A stretch of 64,000 nucleotides of DNA, taken from Arctopsyche grandis (Eukaryota; Arthropoda; Insecta; Trichoptera; Hydropsychidae). The position numbers and the translations under genes were made by a program. This document shows positions 22,001 through 31,268 of this stretch, in pieces. The first letter of the stretch is position 1. Each line of letters starts with the position of its first letter. Location: the NCBI RefSeq assembly GCF_051622035.1, contig NC_135360.1, positions 6,882,001-6,946,000 of the forward strand, in the 5' to 3' direction. Below the pieces are notes generated by a model, which saw only the letters and a list, made by a program, of their open reading frames with translations, made no database searches and was not told the origin of the DNA.

Positions 22001-22573
22001 TGTACGCCGATATGTTCAAGAGTTACGTAACATGCCCGAGCAATTCATGTAAGTTAAATAACTGTCGGGTAATTCAATACATAACTAATATTGTAGGTGA
22101 TACTTTTTATTTATTAAGATATGAACCATGGAAAGCGCCAATCGAAGTACAGGAGAAGGCGAACTGTGTCATCGGTAGAGATTATCCAAATCGTTTAGTC
22201 AACCACAAAACTGCTAGTGAAATGAATCGTTCTAAGATGGAGGTAAAATAGATCAATTTGAATTGGACCATTGAAAAGGTGGGAGTTTCTTAGAAAGTAG
22301 CCATTGAAAAGTGATAAAATTTACATTGAATTTAAAAATTAAAAAAAATAATTATAATGAAGGCCTTCTTGGAAATTCTTAAAATAGCAATATTCCAAAA
22401 GAACTCTTGTTTTGCAGGAAAATTAACACCTACATATGTACATGATTGATATTATATTTTAGAATCTTCGTATTTCGCTTCAAAATACACTACCTCACTG
22501 TTGTCCTTCCAATGAAGAAGAGATAAGAAAATTCATGTGGTTGCCGGATGAAATATCAGATATGGTAGAATAA
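16058..22573 (+). CDS. cry: Cryptochrome, Drosophila-type blue-light photoreceptor
   Basis: Flavoprotein that resets the circadian clock by light-dependent binding to Timeless. Exons: 16058-16196, 17576-17722, 17817-18004, 18077-18193, 18268-18407, 20459-20554, 20632-20705, 20810-20936, 21698-22048, 22119-22242, 22463-22573. All junctions are GT-AG with consistent phases, giving 537 residues (Drosophila CRY is 542). It opens [13 protein letters not shown] with FIFDGESAG in the photolyase domain. The FAD domain has [20 protein letters not shown] and [20 protein letters not shown]. Cys407 in SVCAGNW is the insect-type residue near flavin N5, and the electron-transfer tryptophans map to W333, W385, W388 and W411. 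The tail KFMWLPDE corresponds to the FFW lid motif, with Met in the middle. Type 2 (repressor) CRY and photolyase are excluded by these motifs. Introns 1, 5 and 8 carry repeats. No lesion was found. Confidence 0.97.
16540..16678 (+). repeat. Dispersed repeat H, copy 1 (cry intron 1)
   Basis: Shares ATGAAAACGATCGGATAAGA and, at the end, GTAAAGGAGGTATGTAAAAAT with 31185-31268; the complement of the end block recurs at 59694-59718. The family A foldback inserted exactly at its end, duplicating GTAAAAATC. Confidence 0.55.
16679..17080. mobile_element. Foldback MITE, family A, copy 1 (cry intron 1)
   Basis: A near-complete palindrome of 402 bp. The left half (GGGTCTACCTCACGGGCCGG, ATCGAAAATCGAAAGATC, TTTGCGCGACCAGGAAAC) is mirrored in the right half, ending GTCACGGAGACCG. 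It is flanked by the same 9-bp word GTAAAAATC (16670-16678 and 17081-17089). Long terminal inverted repeats plus a 9-bp duplication fit a Mutator-like (MULE) foldback; that assignment is inferred. Confidence 0.85.
17459..17464. promoter_or_regulatory. E-box CACGTG in cry intron 1
   Basis: A single perfect CACGTG, the site for CLOCK/CYCLE-type bHLH-PAS factors, lies 117 bp upstream of exon 2. It may be a chance match. Confidence 0.2.
18476..18560. mobile_element. Possible hAT-type end in cry intron 5
   Basis: CAGGGGCGGCTCGTTACTTT followed by GGTGGGCAC and a C-run is typical of a hAT 5' terminus. The matching right end was not found; the following sequence is a Helitron-like copy. Confidence 0.35.
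18632..18921 (-). mobile_element. Helitron-like element (minus), copy in cry intron 5
   Basis: Same family as 13198-13578. CTAG at 18632-18635, the GCATGAGTTGCAATGC hairpin block, GTTCCATCGTAATCGGTTCA, and the TC end at 18920-18921. Similarity to the 13-kb copy continues a further 77 bp beyond the TC end, through ATCGACGTTGTTCATAGTG to AAAATTATCAT near 19000. Confidence 0.7.
19001..19459. other. Unclassified insertion-like sequence in cry intron 5
   Basis: About 260 bp (19030-19290) is more GC-balanced than typical intron (CCGGGGCTGACGTATTCAGC, CTGGCGACTACGGGACTACG) and contains AATAAA at 19289-19294. It may be a fragment of a retroelement, but no family was recognised. Confidence 0.35.
19460..20009 (-). 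mobile_element. Putative solo LTR (minus) in cry intron 5
   Basis: In minus orientation the 550-bp unit starts TGTAGGAATC and ends CTTCACAACA (TG...CA). It has a good TATA box (ACTATAAAAGGAGG, complement at about 19828-19841) and AATAAATACC as poly(A) signal nearer its 3' end. This is the order of a promoter-bearing LTR. No second LTR, primer-binding site or target duplication was found, so it is a solo LTR at best. Confidence 0.45.
20025..20353. mobile_element. Foldback MITE, family A, copy 2 (cry intron 5)
   Basis: Begins GGGTCTACGTGACGAGACAG and ends GTCACGGAGACCG, with a palindromic interior of the same GATCTTAAGTCGAAAGATC blocks. It is flanked by an exact 9-bp duplication ACATATAAC (20016-20024 and 20354-20362), and is about 75 bp shorter than copies 1 and 3 in the centre. 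Confidence 0.9.
21028..21245. repeat. Imperfect minisatellite in cry intron 8
   Basis: Tandem units of roughly 12 and 24 bp built from GATTCCGATTTCAGTTCC variants, extending about 215 bp with substitutions. Confidence 0.85.
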
Positions 22574-22992
22574 TGTCATAAGCGCTGTACTAAAATCTTC
22601 CATCACATTACGTACTACTTATTCATTATTGTTTGAAGTAATATGTATTCTTATATGTTAAAATTCTAGTTGTATGTGTATTAGTTATAAACTTATATAA
22701 ATATAAAAAAAATATGTTTAAAAAAAAACAACTATATATACGTATGTATATTGATATTCATTTGTAATTTTATTGATTAAAAAGTGGTAACTTTTAAGCA
22801 CAATTATAAATGGATTTAGAAATACATCATTATATAATATGTATGATATTATAAATTGAATCAATGATAATACATATGTACGTAATAAAACTAATCTTAA
22901 TACATATATTCATACACATATATTGTGAACATATGAAAATAAAAGTACATATGTATAATATATTCATGTTAAAGAACCTTCAAAAAAAATTC
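22574..22992. other. Convergent 3' region of cry and Nubp2
   Basis: Holds the 3'UTRs of both genes. AATAAAACTA near 22884-22893 and AAATAAAAGT near 22937-22946 could serve cry. ATATGTAC microsatellite sequence is present. Nothing else was seen. Confidence 0.5.
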
Positions 22993-24013
22993 TTATGCAC
23001 CATTATTCTCTTTCCCTTCTTCCAACAATAGCTTGACTAAGGCGTAAAAGGCTTTAGAAATTTCAGAGCCTGGAATCTTAGCACCGGCACTTTTGCCAGT
23101 TCCGGCCAACTTGCCGACCCTCGGATCGATGGGAAATTTGCCCAAAAATGGAACTTTTGCTAATTCAGCAAGCGATTGACCTCCACCAGCGGAAAATATA
23201 TTTGTGCATTCATCACAGCTCGGACAAATATAACTGTAAAATTAAAACAATTACATAATCATATAAATATAAAAAAAATAATTATAAATATATAGAAAAA
23301 TTCCCTCACCCGCTCATATTTTCAACAATTCCTAAAATATTTATACCAGTCTTCCTGCAGAATGTGAGCTCTTTACGAACGTCTTCTATGGATACTTGTT
23401 GAGGTGTTGTTACCAAAATTGCACCGTCACATTTGATAGTTTTCAAATTTTCCATCACAGTGATGTGCTCGTCAGAGGTGCCTGTAATATTCATCATTTA
23501 TAATAATAAGAATAGAATAAAAAAGTGCATTTAAAAAAAAAAACCTAACCTGGAGGGGTATCGATTATCAAATAATCTAATTCGCCCCAACGCACGTCCT
23601 TAAGAAAAGATTTAACCATTGCCGTCTTTTTGGGGCCTCTCCATACTACTGCGTCGTTTCGATTGCCAAGTAAGAATCCAATAGACATGACAGCCAGACG
23701 CTGTTCATGGTCAGTGTATACTGGAATCCAACCTTCATTACTTTGATGTACATCTTTTCCTTCTAAATTTAATATGTATGGAATGCTAGGGCCGCATAAG
23801 TCTATATCTAATAGCCCAACCTGAGAAAATAGTGAAATAAGTTAAAGTTAAAAAATAAGAAAGATACATTTTAATTTTGGACAAATTTGTGTCAAAGTAA
23901 ACCTTAAATCCTTGATCTTTTAAAGTGAGAGCAAGTTGTGAACTGATTGTGGACTTTCCTACTCCACCTTTGCCCGATAGCACCAGTACTATATGCTTTA
24001 CGTTGGACAACAT
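22993..24013 (-). CDS. Nubp2: Cytosolic Fe-S cluster assembly factor NUBP2 homologue
   Basis: P-loop NTPase that, with NUBP1, forms the scaffold of the cytosolic iron-sulfur assembly pathway. Exons on the minus strand: 24013-23903, 23820-23550, 23481-23310 and 23233-22993; phases agree and give 264 residues (animal NUBP2 proteins are about 260-271). Visible features: Walker A GKGGVGKS at residues 14-21, [53 protein letters not shown] and the C-terminal cluster-binding CPSC (188-191) followed by CTNIF. It lacks the N-terminal Cys extension of NUBP1, which separates the two paralogues. It starts at the Met of [17 protein letters not shown] and is convergent with cry. Confidence 0.96.
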
Positions 24014-24412
24014 TGTCGAACTGACAGATGGTAGCTGTCAAGCGGTACAAAGTCGCCAACACAAAAATTTAATTGTACAAGTCCTGATATAAACTGTTTT
24101 TCTAGAAAAAAAAAAATGATCGTACACGGGTTTTCTCATAAAAACCTACCTAACTAGTTGGTCGTATCCCTCTACCTAGCAGATATATTCAAAATAGTTT
24201 TTGGAATAGTTAGGAAATCGAGTATTATTTTATTGTAGAGATCTACAAAATTTGTAAAACAAGAGTCAATATTTTAAGTATTAAAAGCACAGAATAATGT
24301 TAGACTCAACTTTGGACGTCTATATTTGCAATTTATGATTTTATAGAGGTTGCTAGGATTTGAGATGAACGCCACATTTTGGCCCGTGAACCGAAATTTG
24401 AGAACCTGTTAA
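24014..24412. other. Nubp2 upstream region
   Basis: Contains the Nubp2 promoter by position. An interrupted palindrome, CTGACAGATGGTAGCTGTCA, lies at 24020-24039. No TATA box was identified. Confidence 0.4.
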
Positions 24413-25236
24413 AGGTCTGTTCATACCTAGTCAGCACGTACCGACTTATCCGGCCGTACGAAAAGTATTCTTTGGTACATTTTGTATAGGTATATTCATA
24501 CCAACCGTCACGTTTACGCTACGGCAGGCTTACAGCAGTACCCGTCATTTCCTGTTCATACCTTACAGCAACATCCGTCAACGTATCGTATCCGTTTTTT
24601 TGGCCATCGTGGAAATATACACGCGAATTACGTGCCATGAGTCTGCCGCTTGGCTGTTTTGGAACAATTATCGATAGTGACAATTGACAGCTGTTCAATC
24701 TTTCGACATGGTTTTGGCGCAAATATTGAAAAAATATTTGAAAAATTTTTAAATTTTTTACGGAAATATTCAAAAAATTTTTGTCCATCATCCACAAGCT
24801 CGTTATACAGTGTCCAAAACTCTCCTTCGGTTTTTCTATTTTTTAACATGGGATGCACATCAAAATGCCTCGGTGCTTTTTTATTGCCTTCTTGAGCTTT
24901 TTCTTCCAACAACAACGCGATTATACATCATTTTTCGTTCGATAAACGCCGAAACATTTTTGCTGACTTGTGTTCTGACGCGTAGCTACGAATGCAAGTG
25001 TATGCATTCATATTGTAAGTACTCGACAATACGACGTAAGCAATATTGCGCCGTATCGTCATGGCCTGTAATGTATAAGTAAGCCGATTTTGCCTTGCAC
25101 TCGGCCAAAGTGCTGTGAACGTGACGTGGCCGCGACGTGTAGGTAGATATGAATAGAAATGTAATAAAATGACATATTTGAAACGGAGTCGTGCAGTGCT
25201 GAAGCCGTGCAGTGCTGTTAAGTATGAACAGACCTT
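24413..25236 (-). mobile_element. PIF/Harbinger element, deleted
   Basis: Ends AGGTCTGTTCATAC and GTATGAACAGACCT are inverted, flanked by TAA (24410-24412 and 25237-25239). The length is 824 bp. A minus-strand frame in the middle carries a Harbinger-type nuclease beginning, so the family is assigned by protein and target site together. Smaller relatives sit at 6095, 34231 and about 60785. Confidence 0.85.
24519..24915 (-). pseudogene. Harbinger transposase N-terminal fragment
   Basis: The start reads MLLEEKAQEGNKKAPRHFDV, then HPMLKNRKTEGEF, LYNELVDDGQKFFEYFRKKF and, after a stop in one frame, YFHDGQKNGYDTL. Harbinger nucleases begin with a WVHP...GEF..LY.EL..D..KFF.YFRM block, so this is the N-terminal part. 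The downstream DDE core is missing; the remainder to the stop is not recognisable. Confidence 0.75.
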
Positions 25237-25239
25237 TAA

Positions 25240-25690
25240 TTATAATGGTTTTAAACAAGGCTGTTTTTCCCATGTAACGTGGTGGAACTGTATTCCGGCA
25301 CCTTTTTCCTAGGCATTTTTTATGTTTCAAACGAATATTCTATATAATGTAATTTAAAAATAATTTTTTGTAATAAAAAAAAGTGAGTTCCGGCACTTTA
25401 AAAAAAAAAAGCCCTGGTTTTATACAATCGCAATCAATAATCTTTCTATTACTATGCGAAAGTTTTCGCTGTATGTTTTACTATTATCTTGTGTACGTTC
25501 ATTTAAATTTTGTCACAAATATTTCAAAATGAAAGTTATTTTGAATCGCATTGTAGATTAATTAGGCTACGTGCATTCAAACACAACGGGGCATATTCCA
25601 CTATCAATATTTGCATGAGATCCCAATATTTGTATGTAATACCCCCCACTATGAAACAATGAACGATACCGATTCCTTATTGTTTGTCGT
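25240..25690. other. Intergenic, no feature seen
   Basis: AT-rich, with poly-A runs near 25375 and 25405. No gene is recognised. Confidence 0.5.
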
Positions 25691-26690
25691 GTTGCATTGT
25701 ATATATAGTTCTCTGAACGTAACTTTATTTGATTGAAGTAAGTCCCGTCGTAACGTCGCCTGACATTGTGCCCGGGTGTACACAGCTTAAAACGAATTCA
25801 AAAAGTGTGCAATAAATAGCGAGCAGTTGGCGGCAGTGGCATCTTAAGCGTGTGGAGGCGAAGGGGGTGAGGTGGGCGGTAGCGGCAGTAGCGCGCCGGT
25901 GTCGCGGCGAGCGGTCGTTTCGCGAGCGAGCTCTTCATCCGCGGAAGGTCCAGGTCCTCGACCGAACCCTCTGTCGTCCCGCCCCACCACACCGCACCGC
26001 ACCCCACCACATCACACCCCACCACGTGACGTGTCCGGCCGCCACTTTGTGTCATCGACTGCACCCCCACATCTTCCGCTGCACCCCAGGTCAGTCTCAC
26101 AACGTCCACTTTCAGCGACTCCGCCCTAGTTGCTAGCGCTTAATCGATAACGGCCAGGGGGGGCGTATGTAACAGCACGTAAACACGGAACTCGCCCACA
26201 TCGGTCGCTCGCCGGCCATAACCCACCCCCACGTCCACCCCAACCCCACACCCACCCCATTGCTGAAAAGTGTCGCCGGTTTTTAATTTGGCGCATTTTT
26301 AAATTAAGTATCGGGATCGAATGTGGAGCACACACGTGAGGGGTGTGTAGGGGCAGGGGTAGGGGATAGAGGAGAGGGGCGAGGGGGGAGGGGAGGGGTG
26401 GTGGTCCCGGGAGTGCAGCACGCCCCCGTTTCCGTCCGGACATGCGCCGGGGGTGGCGAATGGCGAATGGCGAGTGGCGATCGTTTGCCGGTTTCGGCTA
26501 CTATTCCGATACGCTCCCAGACCGGTTCTCTCCGGCATGTGCGGCCGTCGTCAGAAAACCGGACGGGGGCTGAAAATTCCCTTTCAAAATGTTGCCTTCG
26601 ATCGATCCAATCGATTGTCTATGGTCGCTCTTTTCGCCGGGTACCGATTTCTTATGGTCGATTTCCGTCGCGTTTCACTCAAAATCTGAG
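25691..26690 (+). promoter_or_regulatory. GC-rich island, candidate promoter and non-coding first exon
   Basis: Roughly 1 kb stands out sharply from the AT-rich surroundings. A TATATATAG at 25700-25708 precedes it. Dense CpG and CACC-rich sequence follows, with a strong splice donor CCCCAG|GTCAGT at 26089/26090. Several overlapping frames on both strands reflect base composition and none resembles a protein. I infer a promoter with a 5'UTR exon of a plus-strand gene whose coding exons lie beyond the recognisable part of this window. Confidence 0.4.
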
Positions 26691-27034
26691 TCGTATTTTA
26701 ATAATGTTTTCATTTGTTTTCTTTTTTTTTTATTTTAAATTAAAAAAATGTATTGAGCGGTTTTCCTTTGAATTTGGCACAAACGTGATTCGGTATTGTT
26801 TTGTATATACAATCTATTCCATATGAATAATATTCAAATTTGATTTCTGTCTCTTGTATGTCATTTTGTACAATTAAAACAAATTTGATAATAGACATAT
26901 GAATAAATATCAAACTGTATATTATTGAAGATACGCCATTTGTAATTGACCATTTTATGATTATTCCTATATACATATATGGTTATTCCATATAATAATA
27001 TGCGATTTTCGTATATGTAAATATGTATAATATA
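26691..27034. other. AT-rich sequence, no feature seen
   Basis: A T-rich tract at 26715-26750 is followed by ordinary AT-rich sequence and TATATACATATATGG-type microsatellite bits. Confidence 0.5.
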
Positions 27035-27092
27035 CTAGTGGTTTTACCCGGCTTCGCTCGGTATTTGTATTACCGATAGCTTCGCTACGGCT
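27035..27092 (-). mobile_element. Helitron-like 3' end (minus), host of a hAT insertion
   Basis: ACTAGTGGTTTTACCCGGCT followed by TCGCTCGGT: CTAG plus the family hairpin. Its interior is interrupted by the hAT element at 27101-27822. Confidence 0.6.
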
Positions 27093-27100
27093 AATCTAAT

Positions 27101-27822
27101 CAGTGGCGTAGCCAGGATTTTGTCAAGGGGGGGGGGGGAGTTTTGACAGGAAAAAAGGCAAAATAAGTTAATTAATATAAAATCACAACATATAAAAATA
27201 AAGTAAATACGTAATAAAAATATGGTATGAACAAAATTCAAATAAAATAAAAATAATGAATAATGAATTACGAAATTCACAGATCCAATCTTCGCGTCTT
27301 TATTGTAAACATATCTAATATTTTTTCTGCACTAACATTTATATCCCTATGAATATTTAATAAAGCAAGTAGTGTGGAAAAGCTCCGTTCACTTGTGGCT
27401 GTTGTCACCGGAAGTGTTGCTATAATTTTTAGAAGTATGTAAATATATTGAAGGATTGCAATTGCAGCTAGTACGTTTTTGGTCGATTTTCACTAGTACT
27501 TATATATTGTCACCACATTTCCAACTCTCCAGATAGAATGCAAGCCCCACAAAATATATCTTGGTTGTAAATTTCCCCCAAAGTCTTTATCTTATTTTTT
27601 AAAACACTTTATGGTTGAGAGCTTCTTCCATCAGGAAGCAAACATTGGAAATTTTCAAGTATATGTTTATGTCGTAAAAATCTATCATGGATTTGTGATA
27701 AAAAACTATCCAAAAATGGTACAAACGATCAATTGCGACAGGAGTGGGATATTTTGCCGCCGACCGCGATCCGCCAAGGGAGGGGGGGGGGTCCAGACCC
27801 CCCCCCCTTCGCTACGCCACTG
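27101..27822 (-). mobile_element. hAT element, 722 bp, with exact 8-bp target duplication
   Basis: Ends CAGTGGCGTAGCC and GCTACGCCACTG, each followed internally by a G- or C-run, flanked by AATCTAAT on both sides (27093-27100 and 27823-27830). It contains a minus-strand hAT C-terminal fragment. This is an internally deleted derivative. Confidence 0.93.
27277..27440 (-). pseudogene. hAT transposase C-terminal dimerisation fragment
   Basis: Reads ATLPVTTATSERSFSTL, then directly LALLNIHRDINVSAEKILD, and ends KTRRLDL before a stop. In full-length relatives about 15-20 residues of the KRIKTYLRS type separate these two blocks, so an internal deletion is evident. This is the Tam3-like hAT dimerisation region of TTF/ZMYM-type transposases. 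Confidence 0.85.
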
Positions 27823-27862
27823 AATCTAATAGTAAACATTTCATGAAATTTATTTAAATTTA

Positions 27863-28182
27863 CTAGCTGAACCCGGCATGCGTTGCAACGCAGTAAAAGA
27901 GCTTATATTTTGATACCAAATTATTATTAATATTTTTTATGTTTCCATCTGGTGCGTATACGAATATACGATATTTGTTGCACCGAACGATGTCATTTGG
28001 AAACATGAATTGTATTTGCGTATGTTTTTTAAGAAATGTTTCGATTGGCTTGTGTAATTCTCGCAATTTCACTTTTCCACCCGCGCAGGTTTTTTTTAGT
28101 AAATTTAACGTTACGGATTATACAAACCAAAACTATAAATACATTTGTACATACAAAGTCTCTTTCGAAATTATATATTGGA
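27863..28182 (-). mobile_element. Helitron-like element (minus), complete ends
   Basis: In minus orientation it begins A|TCCAATATATAATTTCG then AAAGAGACTTTGTATG. It ends with the perfect palindromic hairpin GCGTTGCAACGC, ATGCCGGGTTCAG and CTAG|T at 27863. The length is 320 bp, with no coding sequence. Confidence 0.72.
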
Positions 28183-28487
28183 TTTATTCACTGCATACTA
28201 TTCATACTTTTTTTTTCAGATAAAATAATACTCGAGCATTGAAAAAATAAAAACAATTTTAAAAAACATTAGGTTTATCATAAAATTTTACCTTATAAAA
28301 GTTGTTACATTATTTTGTCGATTTTCGGTAACCTTGTATCGTATTTCACTGTTGAAACTTATTTTGTTTATTGTAGATTTGAATAGCATCAAATATATTA
28401 TATTTGATTTAATGATATACAGCTATAATCGAAATATTGTGTAAACATGACTTAAAACTATAATCTTAAGCATACATCTTACATACA
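28183..28487. other. AT-rich sequence, no feature seen
   Basis: Nothing is recognised between two Helitron-like elements. Confidence 0.5.
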
Positions 28488-28751
28488 TATATATAAAACC
28501 GAAAAAACGTCTGTAATTCGTTTCTGATTGGCTGTCGTCAAAGTCGTTTCCGATTGGCGGGATTGGTCAAAGACGTTTGTGATTGATCGGTCATTGAATA
28601 TTTTTCGTTTCAAATGAATTTAATAAAAAAAAAACAAATGGAAGTTTTTTTCGTGATTCGATAGTATTCTCACTACTAGAATACTGTATCCGTGCTAAAA
28701 CGGAAGAGATCGTTAAAAGTGGAACCGAGCGAAGCCGTGTAGCACCACTAG
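28488..28751 (+). mobile_element. Helitron-like element, plus strand
   Basis: Begins ATATATATAAAACCG, has two GATTGG-rich blocks (TTCGTTTCTGATTGGCTG), and ends ACCGAGCGAAGCCGTGT then AGCACCACTAG|T. A sister copy is at 58672-58884. Confidence 0.68.
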
Positions 28752-29103
28752 TATAACATAAATGTATGTATGTAGCAATCGATCGGTTCATTTCATTTCT
28801 TATAACATTTAAAGAGATGAGGATAAACGTAAACAAAAATATTATAATATGTAATTGAGCTCATAATTTTCTTTAGGAGGAATTGCTTCATTGATCTTAT
28901 CATAAAATTTGGCTTTCAATATATGTATGTATAGTTAGGGCTTTCAGTATTTTCTTTCACTTTCTAGAGTTGATAGAAATTAATCAAATGGAGGAGCAAT
29001 GATTGGCGATACACGGCGATGCCAATTTCATTTAAAGAAATCTGAGTCAAGTCAAATAAAATTCACAAATTTTGAATTAATTTTTGCAAATAGCAATATA
29101 CAT

Positions 29104-29147
29104 ACATATAATTCGATGTAATTCGACAATTACATCGAATTATATGT
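29104..29147. repeat. Perfect 20-bp inverted repeat, 4-nt loop
   Basis: ACATATAATTCGATGTAATT is followed by the loop CGAC and then its exact reverse complement. A cruciform or hairpin could form; a transposon remnant or small-RNA precursor are alternatives. Confidence 0.85.
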
Positions 29148-29627
29148 CTTATAGTTTATGTTAAAGACAATTATCTATAATTTTTTTTTATATTGTTTCC
29201 CTCGTTTATATAGCATAGTATGGTAATTGAGTTTCTCTGCATAGAAACATTTCAAAATGCATTTATATTTCCACCTGCTTGCAATTTAGGCGTACAGCTG
29301 AGACTGAAGGCTGGGTGGCTTCTATCGATTCTATAGAAAAGTATCTACTTCAGTAGAAATGGGGCGGAAGCGCTCACAATTTCCCTAATTTTAAATAATA
29401 AGTATTTTGAATGTAATATTTTCATTTTTTACAATAAAAAACTTGTTTGCTGATTATACATACTACCACGATAAGTTAATATGCAATTGAAAGTAGCAGT
29501 AAGTTGGCAAGTGCGATGACACTCGACCGTTTCAGCATAGTGGTTTCTGCCTTATCTCTGATAATCGCGCACGGTTTTAAAAACAGCACCTCGGAAGAGA
29601 TAAGAGTCATTTCCAGGGTCATCACTA

Positions 29628-29690
29628 GAGGTAGGATAGTCACAGTGCTATCCATTGTTCCATTGTTGTAGATTCGCCGGAAATTACCGA
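29628..29690 (-). mobile_element. Truncated family D MITE
   Basis: TAGAGGTAGGATAGTCACAG, then TATCCATTGTTC, the reverse complement of the right end of the family D units at 44.6 kb. The other half is missing. Confidence 0.6.
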
Positions 29691-30429
29691 TCAATTAAGA
29701 TGTAATTAAGCGTTCCCATCCCCTCCCTCCTAAATTGTCGCGAAAATGCACAAGGAAGGCGTGTCCGTTTTCCGGGAAACGTAGATAAATCGCGGTCGAC
29801 GAAGGCGGCTTTATCCTCGACGGGGGTGACATGTCCGAGATAAATGGGGAAACGAAATCCGCACGCTTTGGCAACCTCTGTTGGAGAATTCGCCGCTTAT
29901 GCGAATTGTATGTTTTCGGGTTCTTTGCAACGCCACTTAGTCTGCTGACTTTGGCCGCTCCTGTGTGTATGTATACTCGCTACGAAAATTTGGGGATGCT
30001 ATGTGGCTAGTTTTTGTACACTAAAGCGGGCTTGTAGAGTTTGGTAGTTGTAGGTAGTGTATTTATCGACCGCAAAGTTGTTTCAAAACTATTAAGCGGA
30101 TGTAAATGAGCTCATATGCGTATGGTAGAGTATCTGCTAGGCGATTAGCGTTTCGTGCGTGTACTTGACAGTGCCGTCGGATATTCACATCATAGCTTTG
30201 AAACACGTACATATGTACGTATGTATATGCATAGGTGCCGTTTAGAAATTTCAGTAATTAGTTAATCTATGATTTGATTATTTTAATAATACATACATAC
30301 ATATACATATGTATTTTGCCATTCTGTTGGTCTTTTTTGGATATATGTTTTCGGGCGAATTTTTTTACTAACCTCTTATACGTTTCACATGGTTTTTTTA
30401 TAAGGTTTATATTAGTTTCACTTTGCGAT

Positions 30430-30745
30430 TGTTTTGAACACACCTTTTAAAACTCTTCCGATCGCTTTGAAACTTTCCTATTTTGTGAGGTTTGACCCCC
30501 CCGATAGAGTATTAGAGATTTGAATTGTGTCCGCTTACTCGATAGTGAAATATAATCGTGACATGTTTAAAAATTCAAAAAATCTGGAGACGATGACAGC
30601 TCTCGACTACGTTCGGGTGATTATTGCCTATGCATGTTTTTTTCCGCGTCCCCCCCCTCGTTTTGTCAGATTTTAATTGTTTAAATGTCTATAAATTTAT
30701 CTCTTTCTCACTAGATCTTATTTCTTGCATGTAATAAAATATCTC
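30430..30745 (+). repeat. Dispersed repeat G, copy 1
   Basis: Shares with 39540-39835 the blocks CCGCTTACTCGATAGTGAAA, TTTAAAAATTCAAAAAATCT, GAGACGATGACAGCTCTCGA and CGTTTTGTCAGATTTTAATT in the same order and strand. No termini or coding sequence were recognised. Confidence 0.8.
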
Positions 30746-31184
30746 ACGGCTAAATTTATTCAAGTTGATACGTAAAACACGCGTTTTAAACAAATTGCTT
30801 CGACATTTGGGTATGGAATGAATGAGGCAACATACTATTCGTCTCAAAATTGGATCAACTACACAAATAGTGGTCGACTTTATGTATAGTTTTTTTGTTT
30901 TCATAGTTTTACGAATGTGAAAAAATCTGAATTCGATCTTCCACGACAGGGTATGATGGATACTGGCGAGACATACGCTATTTTGTATGTACACGTGCAC
31001 TCTGACCGACTTGGATAATTTTCTTCTCTGCACATTTGGTTGACCCCCCATGGCGTAAGGATCTGTTGTATGTTCTTTTTGACGTGCGAAATTTTCTATG
31101 TTTGCAATTTTCTGTGACCGGTTTTATCCGATCGCATTTTCATCCATGTAATTTTATTTCACAGTGCTCAAAAGCTTTTTCGTA
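30746..31184. other. Intergenic sequence, no feature seen
   Basis: No gene is recognised. Confidence 0.4.
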
Positions 31185-31268
31185 GTTTAATGAAAACGAT
31201 TGGATAAGAACCCAAATTTAGTCAAACGAAATCGGACGTAAAAACGTAAAGGAGGTATGTAAAAATTG
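31185..31268 (+). repeat. Dispersed repeat H, copy 2
   Basis: ATGAAAACGATTGGATAAGA ... ACGTAAAGGAGGTATGTAAA matches the end of copy 1 in cry intron 1. Confidence 0.55.

Larger units (their letters stand above)
28752..30429. other. Gene-poor sequence with a hairpin and a MITE remnant
   Basis: No coding exon is recognised. It contains the hairpin at 29104-29147 and the family D remnant at 29628-29690. From 29700 to 30030 it is less AT-rich (GTCGACGAAGGCGGC, GGGGTGACATG) without a recognisable frame. Confidence 0.45.

Noticed and set aside
16058-22573. Alternative calls: photolyase or mammalian-type CRY2
   Set aside because: SVCAGNW with Cys, a short C-terminal tail and [12 protein letters not shown] with high similarity to Drosophila CRY point to the light-sensing type.
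22993-24013. Alternative call: NUBP1 or mitochondrial NUBPL
   Set aside because: No N-terminal Cys-rich extension and no mitochondrial presequence; motifs match NUBP2.
25798-26826. Several 80-167 codon frames on both strands
   Set aside because: GC-rich island; low-complexity Pro, His, Arg and Gly composition in mutually overlapping frames.
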